Source: JAWPMT01 sp965267435 (GTDB lineage Bacteria; Bacteroidota; Bacteroidia; Cytophagales; Cyclobacteriaceae). From it: a DNA stretch of 64,000 nt. The position numbers and the translations under genes were made by a program. The notes beneath the pieces are model-generated. The model was not told where the DNA came from, made no database searches, and saw only the letters and a list, made by a program, of their open reading frames with translations. Positions 36,475-46,004 of this stretch are shown here, piece after piece (the stretch's first letter is position 1; every line of letters begins with the position of its first letter). The stretch spans positions 2,232,001 to 2,296,000 of the forward strand of contig OZ253960.1 of the NCBI GenBank assembly GCA_965267435.1. The letters are read 5' to 3'.

Positions 36475-38169
36475 CTACCAGAAATACACATAAAACAACA
36501 GCGTAATCCCAACGATGATGGCCGTATGGATCACATCCCATTTATTCCAGCTATTCCTGGTCTCCGCCACCTCCTCATCCGTAGCATTGCCAAAGGTGAG
36601 ACTCTTCAGTTGATGCGCACCTGCCTTCTCTGTGAACATACTGATGACCACAATCAGCGCTATACTGAAGAAGAACAGGAAAATCGTATAGTGCAACCAG
36701 TTGGTCGCCACGAAATTTTGATACAGCCAGCCCGCAGTGTCAAGGCCATCTTTGAAGATGTTGACAAACAACCGGAACATTCCCAGCACAAAACCGACGA
36801 TCAAGCCCCACATCCCCGCCTTCGGTGTAGCACGCTTGTAGAAGACCCCCATAAAGAAGACTGCAGCGATGCCCGGTGCCAACAATCCCTGTACCTGTTG
36901 AAGGTATTCGTACAGCACATTGCCCAGACTCTGCATCACGGGTATCCAGAAGATCCCCAAAACGACAATGGCGACCGTGGCCATCCTTCCTACACGGACA
37001 AGCTCTTTCTCCGGTGCTTCGGGCTTGTATTTTTTATAGAAGTCCACGGTAAACAACATCGCCGAAGAGTTGAAAAGCGACGCCAGCGAGCTCATCAGCG
37101 CCGCCAGCAGTCCTCCCACGACCACACCCTTTAGACCGGCCGGTAGCAGCTCCGCTACCAGCGTGGGGAAGGCCGCATCACTCGAAGACAGATCGATCAT
37201 ACCTTTTTGGTTCAAGGCATAGGCGATCATACCCGGGATCAGGAAAATAAAAACCGGCGTGAGCTTCAGATAGGCCCCGAAGATCGTTCCTCGACGTGCC
37301 TGCGTCTGATCACGACCCGACAGCACCCGCTGCACGATGTATTGATCGGTACACCAATACCAAAAGCCAATGATGGCCGACCCGAGCAGAACACCCGTCC
37401 ACGGGAACTCCGGATCACTCGAAGAGCGGATCAGATTGGTCATCATATCCGTGTCGCTAGCGTACGTGACATTGCCCTCCCCGTCAGTATACTGGACATT
37501 GATATTGCCCATGATCTCCATCAGTTCACCCCAGCCACCGATCTTCACCAGGCCGATCACAAGAATCGTGATGGAGCCGATGAGCAATACAGGGGTCTGG
37601 AGGATAGACGTATAGAGCACCGACTTCATTCCTCCGATGACAGTGTAGATACCTGTGATCACGACAAGGCCTATGGCACCGATCCAGAAGAAATCAATGC
37701 CCCACACACTTTCTATACCAAGCACTTCTTTGAAGACGATCCCTCCCGCGTAGACGGTGACAGCCACCTTGGTCAGCACATAGCTGATCAGTGATATGAT
37801 CGAAAGAATGGAGCGTGAGGCGGCGTTGTAACGCCGCTCCAAAAACTCGGGCATCGTAAAGACACCACTTCGGGAATAGAACGGAACGAACAGCCAACCA
37901 AGCAGTAAGATGATCCACCCATGCATCTCCCAGTGGGCCATGGCCATGCCGCTCGAGGCGCCGGCACCAGCAAGCCCTACGAGGTGCTCCGATCCTATAT
38001 TGGAAGCAAAGATGGAAGCGCCAATGGCTACCCATGTGGCATCACGCCCCGCAAGGAAATAGTCCGAGGAGGTGTCTTCCTTCATGCGGCTGACCCATAC
38101 AATAATTCCGATGAGCGCGGCCACAAAAAGTCCCAGTACTATCCAGTCAAGCAATGCGAATTCAGTCAT
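36475..38169 (-). CDS. Sodium/solute symporter (SSS family), sugar type
   Basis: 564 residues with about 14 membrane helices. The N-terminus LDWIVLGLFVAALIGIIVWV, the DYFLAGRDATWVAIGASIFA segment and FLERRYNAASRSILS match the SGLT-like branch, as in Vibrio vSGLT. It would import sugar with sodium across the inner membrane. It is last in the arabinose gene run, 9 bp after the galM-like gene, so L-arabinose is the likely substrate. Confidence 0.88.
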   Translation of the reverse strand: MTEFALLDWIVLGLFVAALIGIIVWVSRMKEDTSSDYFLAGRDATWVAIGASIFASNIGSEHLVGLAGAGASSGMAMAHWEMHGWIILLLGWLFVPFYSRSGVFTMPEFLERRYNAASRSILSIISLISYVLTKVAVTVYAGGIVFKEVLGIESVWGIDFFWIGAIGLVVITGIYTVIGGMKSVLYTSILQTPVLLIGSITILVIGLVKIGGWGELMEIMGNINVQYTDGEGNVTYASDTDMMTNLIRSSSDPEFPWTGVLLGSAIIGFWYWCTDQYIVQRVLSGRDQTQARRGTIFGAYLKLTPVFIFLIPGMIAYALNQKGMIDLSSSDAAFPTLVAELLPAGLKGVVVGGLLAALMSSLASLFNSSAMLFTVDFYKKYKPEAPEKELVRVGRMATVAIVVLGIFWIPVMQSLGNVLYEYLQQVQGLLAPGIAAVFFMGVFYKRATPKAGMWGLIVGFVLGMFRLFVNIFKDGLDTAGWLYQNFVATNWLHYTIFLFFFSIALIVVISMFTEKAGAHQLKSLTFGNATDEEVAETRNSWNKWDVIHTAIIVGITLLFYVYFW

Positions 38170-38178
38170 GGTCAGGGA

Positions 38179-39330
38179 TTACTTAGTTGAAAACTTGGTG
38201 ATGGTGGTCGTTCTATACTCTTCCCCGGGACTGAGTGCCGTCGTAGGGAAATCGGGCCGATTGGGTGAATCAGGATAGTGCTCTGTCTCAAGACACAATG
38301 CACTCCTGTAGGCATAAGTTTTGTTGTTCCCACCAGTAATGGATCCATCGAGGAAGTTGCCGGAGTAAAATTGAATGCCCGGTTCAGTCGTGAAGATCTC
38401 CATGAGGCGACCCGTTCCGGCGTGGTAGAGGGAGGCGGCTTTCGTCAAGGCTTCGCCCCCTTTGTCCAGCACCCAGCAGTGGTCATAACCCAGGCCATTC
38501 TTGATTTGAGGGTGGTCCTGTCCGATGTCGTTCCCAATGGCCTTGGGCTGCGTGAAGTCAAAAGGCGTTCCTTCTACCGACGTTAGCTCCGTCGGTATCA
38601 AAGTGCTGTCAACCGGGAGGTACTGGCTGGCATACAGCGTCAACTCATGACCCAAAATATCCTCCTCCATTGAGGATAGATTGTAGTAGGCATGATTCGT
38701 TAGGTTGACGACGGTTTTCTTGTCTGTGGTAGCGTAGTAGTCAAAAGTCAACTGATCCTCGTTGTCAAGTGTGTAGATCACCTCCACACTCAAAGTTCCT
38801 GGGTAACCCTCTTCCCCATCCACGCTCTGGTAGGCAAACTTGACGGCGACGCCATTTTCCGCAGCGATTTCCTCAGCCTCCCAGACCACTTTATCAAAAC
38901 CAACCAATCCGCCATGGAGGTGATTGCCAATGTTGTTGGCAGCCAATTGGTAGTCATTACCATCGAGGGTAAACTGTCCTTTGGCGATGCGATTGCCATA
39001 CCGGCCGATAATGGCACCAAAATAGGGCGTCGCTTCTAGATACCCTTCCAGGTTGTCATAGCCGAGGGTGATGTCAGCCATGTTGCCCTCCCGGTCGGGT
39101 ACGAGCAATTCCGTGATGATGCCTCCATAAGTGATGCAACTGACGGAGAGGCCATTGGTATTGGTCAACGTATATTGGTTGATGACAGTGCCATCAGGCA
39201 TCGTCCCAAATTCGGACCGCACGATGGACGCAGGGGACGTGTTACTGCCTGCCGAATTGGATGATGTGCCGGGGCCGCACGCAGCAAGGCTCATAAGTAG
39301 GATGGTTAGGGTCAAAAAAGTCTGCTTCAT
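38179..39330 (-). CDS. Aldose 1-epimerase, lipoprotein form
   Basis: 383 residues. A lipoprotein signal (LTILLMSLAAC, Cys18) is followed by a Ser/Asn linker, so it works in the periplasm. The galactose-mutarotase fold is clear: ITYGGIITELLVPDR, GNHLHGGLVGFDKVVWE with the substrate His, NLTNHAYYNLS with the second His, and CLETEHYPDSPN with the catalytic Glu. It interconverts sugar anomers so that the symporter or isomerase gets the right form. It lies between araA (12 bp) and the symporter. Confidence 0.92.
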   Translation of the reverse strand: MKQTFLTLTILLMSLAACGPGTSSNSAGSNTSPASIVRSEFGTMPDGTVINQYTLTNTNGLSVSCITYGGIITELLVPDREGNMADITLGYDNLEGYLEATPYFGAIIGRYGNRIAKGQFTLDGNDYQLAANNIGNHLHGGLVGFDKVVWEAEEIAAENGVAVKFAYQSVDGEEGYPGTLSVEVIYTLDNEDQLTFDYYATTDKKTVVNLTNHAYYNLSSMEEDILGHELTLYASQYLPVDSTLIPTELTSVEGTPFDFTQPKAIGNDIGQDHPQIKNGLGYDHCWVLDKGGEALTKAASLYHAGTGRLMEIFTTEPGIQFYSGNFLDGSITGGNNKTYAYRSALCLETEHYPDSPNRPDFPTTALSPGEEYRTTTITKFSTK

Positions 39331-39342
39331 ACAGCCATTAAA

Positions 39343-40839
39343 TTACATATGATGTTGGAAAAGGTGGTAGTAGACTTCATTCCACTTGAGTTTGTCTTTG
39401 AATTCCCTTTCGGTTGTATTCTTGTCGATGATGACCAGCTCCATGCCCGCCATGTCGGCAAAATCTTCAATGAATTCGGTAGTGATGGCCTTGCTAAACA
39501 CGGTATGATGTGCACCTCCTGCAAGTATCCACGTTTGTGCTGCGACGTGCATATTGGGGTGGGGATCCCACAGTACACGTGCTACTGGTAGGTTCGGCAG
39601 GTCATGCTCCGGCCGTACGGTATCCACCTCGTTGACCAGAAGCCTGAAGCGATTGCCCATATCGATGACTGAGACGTTGATGGCGGGTCCCGAGTCCACA
39701 TCAAAGACCAATCGGGCAGGATCTTCCTTGCCACCGATACCCAGGGGGTGAACCTCACAGCGAGGTTTCCCATTGGCGATAGATGGGCAAATCTCCAACA
39801 TATGAGCTCCAAGTACCCTGGAGTGCCCATTTTTGAAGTCGTAGGTGTAGTCCTCCATAAAAGAAGTGCCACCATCCAACCCCGCGGCCATTACTTTGAT
39901 CACGTGTACGAGCGCCGCGGTTTTCCAGTCTCCCTCGGCACCAAAGCCGTAGCCTGTGGCCATCAGACGCTGCGCGGAAATGCCCGGTAGCTGTCGAAGG
40001 CCGTGAAGGTTCTCGAACGTGTCGGTGAAGGCCTGAAAATCACCATGCTCAAGAAAACTCTTCAATCCCAGTTCAATCCGTGCCGCTTCCTTCAACGCAT
40101 TACTCGCCCGGACTTCACTGGTCATATCGTAGGCATCATGATACTCGGCAAGAAGTGTATCGAGATCACCGTCGGTCACCGCATTGACATGTTCCACCAC
40201 ATCCCCCACTCCATAGCCGTTCACCGAGAGACCCCACTGGATTTGCGCCTCCACCTTGTCACCCTCGGTGACTGCCACCTCTCGCATGTTGTCACCGATC
40301 CGCGCGACGCGCGCAGTCTGCAAAGACCGCCAGGCTGCCGCTACCCGCGTCCAGTTCCCGACTTTCTTCTGCGTTTCTGTCTCTTGCCAATGACCGACAA
40401 TGACCTTGCGCCGGCGGCGCATCCGGCTATTGATAAACCCGAACTCCCTATCCCCATGAGCTGACTGATTCTCATTCATGAAATCCATATCGATCTCACT
40501 CCAGGGGATCTCCGTGTTGTATTGCGTGTGCAAATGCACGAATGGCTTATTGAGCACCTGCAATCCATTGATCCACATCTTTGCTGGGGAAAATGTATGC
40601 ATCCACAGCACGAGCCCGATGCACGCTTCCTCGTTATTGGCCTTTCGGCAAATGCTCAAGATCTCATCCGGTGTAGTCACCACCGTTTGGAACTTCACCA
40701 TGACCGGCACCATGGGACTGCCGTTCAATGAAAGGGCAATCTCCTCGGAATGCGTGGCCACATTCCTTAGGACCTCAGGGCCGTATAAGTGCTGACTGCC
40801 GGTAACAAACCATACTTCGTACTGATTGAGGTCGCTCAT
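39343..40839 (-). CDS. araA: L-arabinose isomerase
   Basis: 498 residues from the ATG at 40839; a longer open frame upstream overlaps araD and is not credible. It converts L-arabinose to L-ribulose. Landmarks are EVWFVTGSQHLYG at the N-terminus, GLVLWMHTFSPAKMWI, LHTQYNTEIPW, GTSFMEDYTYDF and the C-terminal HHTVFS. araD ends 5 bp upstream. Confidence 0.96.
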   Translation of the reverse strand: MSDLNQYEVWFVTGSQHLYGPEVLRNVATHSEEIALSLNGSPMVPVMVKFQTVVTTPDEILSICRKANNEEACIGLVLWMHTFSPAKMWINGLQVLNKPFVHLHTQYNTEIPWSEIDMDFMNENQSAHGDREFGFINSRMRRRRKVIVGHWQETETQKKVGNWTRVAAAWRSLQTARVARIGDNMREVAVTEGDKVEAQIQWGLSVNGYGVGDVVEHVNAVTDGDLDTLLAEYHDAYDMTSEVRASNALKEAARIELGLKSFLEHGDFQAFTDTFENLHGLRQLPGISAQRLMATGYGFGAEGDWKTAALVHVIKVMAAGLDGGTSFMEDYTYDFKNGHSRVLGAHMLEICPSIANGKPRCEVHPLGIGGKEDPARLVFDVDSGPAINVSVIDMGNRFRLLVNEVDTVRPEHDLPNLPVARVLWDPHPNMHVAAQTWILAGGAHHTVFSKAITTEFIEDFADMAGMELVIIDKNTTEREFKDKLKWNEVYYHLFQHHM

Positions 40840-40844
40840 GTCAT

Positions 40845-41546
40845 TCAATTTTGTCCATAGTAGGCGTTCTTCCCGTGCTTTCGCTGGTAGTGCTTGTTGA
40901 TCAGGGCGTCCTTCAGGCGAGGCGCCTCCGGATTGATAGACAGTGTATACAAGGCCATTTTCGCCAGTTCTTCCAGCAGCCTCGAATTGAAGACCGCCGT
41001 GGAGGCATCCTTCCCCCACGTGAATGGCCCATGATTGCCAATCAACACCATTTCCACTTCCTTGTAATCGAGTTGCCTGGTTTTGAAGCAGTCGATGATC
41101 TGCTGGCCCGTATTGTGTTCGTAGTCACCGGAGATCAGGTCGTCGCTCATCGGCGGCGCACAGGGAATATCCACCGTCAAGTAATCGGCGTGCGTCGTAC
41201 CCATGATGGGTATGTCTCGTTGTGCTTGTGCCCAGGATACCGAGTAGGTCGAATGGGTATGGCAAATCCCCCCTACTTCGGGCCAAACACGGTAAAGGAA
41301 AGAGTGCGTCCTCGTATCGGAAGATGGGCGCATGTTGCCTTCCACAATGTTATTATCCATATCGACAATGACGATATCTTCTGCCTTTAGTGCCTCATAA
41401 GGAACACCACTCGGCTTGATGGCGAATACTCCCCGATCCCGATCGACGGCGCTCACATTCCCAAAGGTGTACAACACCAGCCCCAGCTTGGGCAATTCCA
41501 TATTTGCTTCGTAGCACTCCTCTTTTAGCTGCTGAAATGGTGACAT
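40845..41546 (-). CDS. araD: L-ribulose-5-phosphate 4-epimerase
   Basis: 233 residues, class II aldolase fold. The zinc ligands are in HTHSTYSVSWAQ and a later His (GTTHADYL). The tail carries the common LKDALINKHYQRKHGKNAYY end. Converts L-ribulose-5-phosphate to D-xylulose-5-phosphate. The araB stop is 5 bp upstream and araA starts 5 bp downstream, so the three are one operon. Confidence 0.96.
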   Translation of the reverse strand: MSPFQQLKEECYEANMELPKLGLVLYTFGNVSAVDRDRGVFAIKPSGVPYEALKAEDIVIVDMDNNIVEGNMRPSSDTRTHSFLYRVWPEVGGICHTHSTYSVSWAQAQRDIPIMGTTHADYLTVDIPCAPPMSDDLISGDYEHNTGQQIIDCFKTRQLDYKEVEMVLIGNHGPFTWGKDASTAVFNSRLLEELAKMALYTLSINPEAPRLKDALINKHYQRKHGKNAYYGQN

Positions 41547-41551
41547 GCCTA

Positions 41552-43210
41552 TTAGGTTAGTTCTTGTTCAACAAAAGCCCCGTACTTACTGTATTTCTCA
41601 TACAGCTGTTCGTAGGTCTGCACATACTCCTCATTGGGATGATAGGTCTTTTCAAAACCGTTCCCCATGTGTTGGATGGCCGTGTGAACGTCGGGATAAA
41701 TACCCGCCGCCGTAGCCGCATACATGGCCGCGCCCAGAGCCGGTGCCTGATCAGAATTAGCGATCTTAATGGGCATGTTCAATACATCCGCCAGGGTTTG
41801 CATGACAAATTCGGATTTTTTGGCAACGCCGCCGATACCTACGACAGTCTTGATCTCGACACCCTGCTCCTGAAACCGCTCTACGATCTTCTTCGACCCG
41901 AAGCAAATGGCCTCCACCAGCGACCGAAACATCTCGGGCGCTTTCGTCCCGAGGTTCAATCCGGCAAAGGCGCCCTTCAGCATTTGATTGGCGTCGGGGG
42001 TTCGGCGCCCATTGACCCAGTCCAGTGCAATCGGAGCCGATACTGAGGGCGGTGTTTGCCCAGCTTGCGCCGTCAGCTTCCTGATGATGTCCTCCTTCAT
42101 GGCTTCACGCTCGGCGGCTGGCACGCCATCCATCAAGTTGTCAATGGGCCAGCAGAGCACATCCCTGAACCAGGCTAGCACATCTCCAAAAGCAGATTGG
42201 CCCGCCTCCAGCCCAATCATCTGTGGGATCACTGAGCCATCCACCTGGCCACAGATACCCTCAACCGCCTGCTTCTCCAATGAAGGGCTTTTGGATACTA
42301 TGATGTCACAAGTAGACGTGCCCATAACACGCACCAGCGTGTGTTCTTCCACCTCCGCCCCTACCGCCCCGGCATGGGCATCAAATGTGCCGACCGCCAC
42401 GACAGTATCAGTGCTTAGTCCCAGTTTCTCCGCCCACTCAGGTGAGAGTGTCCCGGCCACTTCGTCAGAGGTATAGGTTTGGTCATAAAGGTGACCCTTC
42501 AGCTCCACGAGTGCCGGATCGAGCTTTGCCAGGAACTCATCTGCCGGTAAGCCTCCCCAGCTATCGTGCCACATGGCTTTGTGACCTGCAGCACACCGGC
42601 TCCTCTTAAAGGTCGATAGATCGGTAACTCCCGTCAAAATGTACGTCATCAGATCGCAGTGCTCGACCCAGGAATGTGCCGCCGCTTTCACTGACTGGTC
42701 ATTCCGGATGACGTGCAAGATCTTGGCCCAAAACCACTCTGAAGAATAGATGCCACCCTCAAATTGTGTGTAGTCAATGCCTCCCCAGGTCCTCGCTAGC
42801 TGATTGATCTCCTCGGCCTCGGCGATAGATGTATGGTCCTTCCATAGTACCATCATCGCATTGGGATTGTCCTCATACCCGGGAGTAAGACACAGGGCCG
42901 TTCCTGCTCGATCGACTGGTATTGGCGACGATCCCGTGGTGTCAATACATATGCCTTTGACCGCGCTGGCGTCAACACCGGACCCTTGTACTACGCTGAC
43001 GATGGTCGCCTCCATTCCTTCAATGTGGTCAAGTACATGCTGACGGAACTGGGAGCGCGCGGCGTCGCAATATTTACCTTCCTTCCACCGCTCATACATG
43101 TGGACATGTGTGCTCAGCGTGGTACCATCAGACGCGTCAACCAGCACCGCTCTCACTGAGTCGGTGCCATAGTCCAGTCCGATCACATATTGTTTTTCCA
43201 TGGTTTGCAT
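41552..43210 (-). CDS. araB: Ribulokinase
   Basis: 552 residues, FGGY carbohydrate kinase family. The N-terminal phosphate loop is IGLDYGTDSVRAVLVD. CIDTTGSSP and the C-terminal GIGGVAKKSEFVMQTLAD with QAPALGAAMYAA complete the ATP site. Phosphorylates L-ribulose. An in-frame ATG at 43201 is an alternative start. The 180-bp gap upstream to the GH51 gene shows no clear second promoter. Confidence 0.95.
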   Translation of the reverse strand: MQTMEKQYVIGLDYGTDSVRAVLVDASDGTTLSTHVHMYERWKEGKYCDAARSQFRQHVLDHIEGMEATIVSVVQGSGVDASAVKGICIDTTGSSPIPVDRAGTALCLTPGYEDNPNAMMVLWKDHTSIAEAEEINQLARTWGGIDYTQFEGGIYSSEWFWAKILHVIRNDQSVKAAAHSWVEHCDLMTYILTGVTDLSTFKRSRCAAGHKAMWHDSWGGLPADEFLAKLDPALVELKGHLYDQTYTSDEVAGTLSPEWAEKLGLSTDTVVAVGTFDAHAGAVGAEVEEHTLVRVMGTSTCDIIVSKSPSLEKQAVEGICGQVDGSVIPQMIGLEAGQSAFGDVLAWFRDVLCWPIDNLMDGVPAAEREAMKEDIIRKLTAQAGQTPPSVSAPIALDWVNGRRTPDANQMLKGAFAGLNLGTKAPEMFRSLVEAICFGSKKIVERFQEQGVEIKTVVGIGGVAKKSEFVMQTLADVLNMPIKIANSDQAPALGAAMYAATAAGIYPDVHTAIQHMGNGFEKTYHPNEEYVQTYEQLYEKYSKYGAFVEQELT

Positions 43211-43391
43211 CTATTTCATACCTGTACAAGGGCGCTGATCAGAGAAGACCCCTGATTGTGAAGATAGTAAAGTACATATCTTCCCTACTATTCCTTTTCT
43301 AGTGGTCATGGTTTGGCCTTTTCATGTGACGGAAGTCTGGAAACATTGGAGGTCATCGACCATATTGGTAAAAACCCGTTCACGCTGGAAG

Positions 43392-44948
43392 TCAGTCCAG
43401 CTTGAGCACCACGACGGAAGATGCCGGCAGGTTAACCGACACCGTGCTGCGGCTTCTTTTGAAATCGTTGAACTCCTGAGGAACCACATGGTCTGGTTCG
43501 TCGAAGCTATTGTAGTCCTGCATTCGTTCGGAGTCCAAAATGGTCCCGGTGACCTTCCCAACGTCGAAGCCACGGATGTCGAAGTCCACCGAGTGACTGG
43601 CGCCATAGTCAATATTCGTCAGCGAGATGTGTACGATACCCTCTGCATTTTTCGAAGCAGAGATGGATATTGCCGGCAGCGACTTGCCGTCGTAGGTATA
43701 GTCCACATTCTGGAAGTGAATCGGCAACAGTGTCGCATCCTGGTGCACATTGTACATTTTCATGACATGGTACGTGGGCGTCAGAATCATCTTCTCCTCG
43801 TCGGTAAGGATGACAGCCTGTAATACATTGATGGTCTGAGCAATATTGGCCATCTTCACACGCTCGGCGTGATTGTTGAAGATGTTGAGTGTGGCGCCGG
43901 CGATCATGGCGTCGCGCATGGTATTCTGCTGGTATAGGAATCCGGGATTAGTACCCGGTTCGACGTCGTACCACCCTCCCCACTCGTCGACGAACAAGTC
44001 GACCCGCTTGTTGGGGTCATACTTGTCCATGATGGTGACGTGCCTTCTAATGAGCTCATCCATCTCTAGCGCCCGCTCCATTGTAATGAAGTATTGGCCC
44101 TCATCAAAATCTGTCGCAGAGCCTTTGTCTCCCCAGTCGATAACAGAATAGTGATGGAGGGCAACCGCATCAAGAAGATTGCGGCGGATATCTCTCATCA
44201 GCACCTCCGTCCAGTTATAATTCCCATCACTGGCTCCGGACGCTACACGCACGAGGCCCGCGCTATTACCCCAGTCGGACATAAATGTGGCGTATTGGTT
44301 GTAGATGTTGGAATAGTACTCGGGATTCATGTGGCCACCACACCCCCACATTTCGTTACCTACGCCCCAGTATTTGACACCCCAGGGCTCCTCGCGCCCA
44401 TTTTCTCGTCGCAACCTGGCCATGGGACTATCGCCGTCATGGTTGACATACTGGATCCAATCTGCGAACTCCTGCACAGTGCCGCTACCTACATTGGCAG
44501 CAAGGTAAGGTTCAGTATCGAGTGCCTCACACATATTGAGAAAGTCGTGCGTACCGAAGCTGTTGTCTTCTATGACACCTCCCCACCATCTGTTGACCAA
44601 AGTGGGGCGCTCGGACTTAGGTCCGATGCCGTCCTTCCAATGGTAGGTATCCGCGAAGCATCCACCTGGCCATCGAAGATTGGGAATCTTCATTTCCTTC
44701 AAAGCCTCTATCACGTCCGTCCGTACACCTCCCAAATTGGGAATAACCTCATTGTCCTCTCCCACATAAAAGCCACCGTAGATGCAACGACCAAGGTGCT
44801 CAGCGAAATGACCGTAAATGTGTCGACTGATCTGGTGCTGCCCCTGATCGGCGTTGACGATGACACTGACACTACCGTTCTGGGCGGAAAGGAATGAGGG
44901 GGCTAAGCCCAGAAATAGCAAGGCAGGACGAATAAAGAGGTATTTCAT
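43392..44948 (-). CDS. Secreted alpha-L-arabinofuranosidase, GH51
   Basis: 518 residues from the ATG at 44948, giving a signal peptide (LFIRPALLFLGLAPSFLSAQ). GH51 signs are SRHIYGHFAEHLGRCIYGG, NLRWPGGCFADTYHWKDGIG, the acid/base Glu199 in WGVGNEMWG and the nucleophile Glu322 in FVDEWGGWYD. It releases arabinose from arabinan or arabinoxylan side chains in the periplasm. It is the first gene of the leftward run that ends with the symporter. Confidence 0.94.
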   Translation of the reverse strand: MKYLFIRPALLFLGLAPSFLSAQNGSVSVIVNADQGQHQISRHIYGHFAEHLGRCIYGGFYVGEDNEVIPNLGGVRTDVIEALKEMKIPNLRWPGGCFADTYHWKDGIGPKSERPTLVNRWWGGVIEDNSFGTHDFLNMCEALDTEPYLAANVGSGTVQEFADWIQYVNHDGDSPMARLRRENGREEPWGVKYWGVGNEMWGCGGHMNPEYYSNIYNQYATFMSDWGNSAGLVRVASGASDGNYNWTEVLMRDIRRNLLDAVALHHYSVIDWGDKGSATDFDEGQYFITMERALEMDELIRRHVTIMDKYDPNKRVDLFVDEWGGWYDVEPGTNPGFLYQQNTMRDAMIAGATLNIFNNHAERVKMANIAQTINVLQAVILTDEEKMILTPTYHVMKMYNVHQDATLLPIHFQNVDYTYDGKSLPAISISASKNAEGIVHISLTNIDYGASHSVDFDIRGFDVGKVTGTILDSERMQDYNSFDEPDHVVPQEFNDFKRSRSTVSVNLPASSVVVLKLD

Positions 44949-45010
44949 GTTAGGTAAGGGTTTAAAAAATCGAAAGCCGGACACAAGCAATATAGCAAGT
45001 AATCACCTCT

Positions 45011-45031
45011 TAAATGTATCCCATACATTTA
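45011..45031. promoter_or_regulatory. Perfect palindrome, likely AraR operator
   Basis: TAAATGTAT and ATACATTTA are perfect inverted arms separated by CCC. The site is in the 244-bp gap between the divergent GH51 gene and araR, where control of both would be expected. No second copy was seen before araB. Assignment to AraR rests on position. Confidence 0.6.
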
Positions 45032-45192
45032 TCGATGATTCGATGATCAAAAAGCCTTTATTGCTAATAGTGTGCTTTTTACATTCATTTTCATCAGGAA
45101 TTTCGATATTTTGCGAGAAGTGTCGACCAGATAAAGCAAGCGGTGTCACCGAAACGTATGATTGTAGCTGCCAGCTAACAACATTTTTGTCT

Positions 45193-45888
45193 ATGATCCA
45201 CAAATACAAAAACGAGGATAAAGTACTGGTCGCAGTGGACTGTATAATATTTGGGTTCGACCAAAATCAGGAGGAACTGAAGCTTCTCCTTGTCAGACGG
45301 GCCATTGAACCCAAAAAGGGCAAATGGGCATTGATGGGTGGCATGATGCGCCTGGAGGAGACCCTAAAGGAGGCCGCTACTCGCGTGCTCCATACGTTGA
45401 CCGGTCTCAAGAATGTCTACCTCGAGCAGTTGAGGGCCTTTAGCATTGTCGACCGCGACCCGGTAGAACGGACGATATCAGTGGCTTACTACGCATTGAT
45501 CAATATCGCGGAACACGACGAAGAGCTCATCAAGCAATACTCGGCACAGTGGTTCAACGTCACGCAAAAGCCCAAGTTGATCTTTGATCACAACGAGATG
45601 GTGGAGCAGGCCATTCATCGCCTTCGGTACCGGACGTCGACGGAGCCCATCGGTTTTGAACTCTTGCCAGAGAAGTTCACCATGAGGCAGTTGCAAAAGC
45701 TCTATGAGGAGATCCTGGATGAAGAACTCGATAAGAGAAACTTCATCAAGAAGATCAACTCGCTGGACATATTGGAAAAACTCGACGAAAAAGACAAGCT
45801 CTCCTCTCGTCGCGGCTCCTTCCTCTACAAGTTCAACCAGGAAAAGTACCTGCAAAAGAGCAGGAACGGGTTCGAGTTCAAAGTCTAA
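45193..45888 (+). CDS. araR: AraR-type Nudix-fold transcription regulator of arabinose genes
   Basis: 231 residues from the ATG at 45193; codons upstream belong to the promoter region. A Nudix-like ligand domain (VDCIIFGFDQNQEELKLLLV) comes first, then a winged helix with a charged C-terminus (FTMRQLQKLYEEILDEELDK). The Nudix box is broken: GGMMRLEETLKEAATRVL is followed by HTLTGL instead of EExG, so it should not hydrolyse nucleotides. This matches the NrtR/AraR branch known to control arabinose use in Bacteroidota. It probably senses arabinose. Confidence 0.85.
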   Translation: MIHKYKNEDKVLVAVDCIIFGFDQNQEELKLLLVRRAIEPKKGKWALMGGMMRLEETLKEAATRVLHTLTGLKNVYLEQLRAFSIVDRDPVERTISVAYYALINIAEHDEELIKQYSAQWFNVTQKPKLIFDHNEMVEQAIHRLRYRTSTEPIGFELLPEKFTMRQLQKLYEEILDEELDKRNFIKKINSLDILEKLDEKDKLSSRRGSFLYKFNQEKYLQKSRNGFEFKV

Positions 45889-46004
45889 GCCAACTTCTCG
45901 ATCTCTCAGAGCTGAGATCGTACTTGTCGGTCAGGACAGGACCGTTTGCCAGTCCATGCAAAAGGGTTAATTTTCAGTTGCTCCAAACTTTTCCTACTGA
46001 AGAC

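Noticed and set aside
36355..37134. 259-residue open frame on the plus strand
   Set aside because: Starts in a CAAC-type tract and runs antisense to the symporter; no protein features.
43302..43823. 173-residue open frame on the plus strand
   Set aside because: Antisense to the GH51 gene, whose catalytic motifs are intact.
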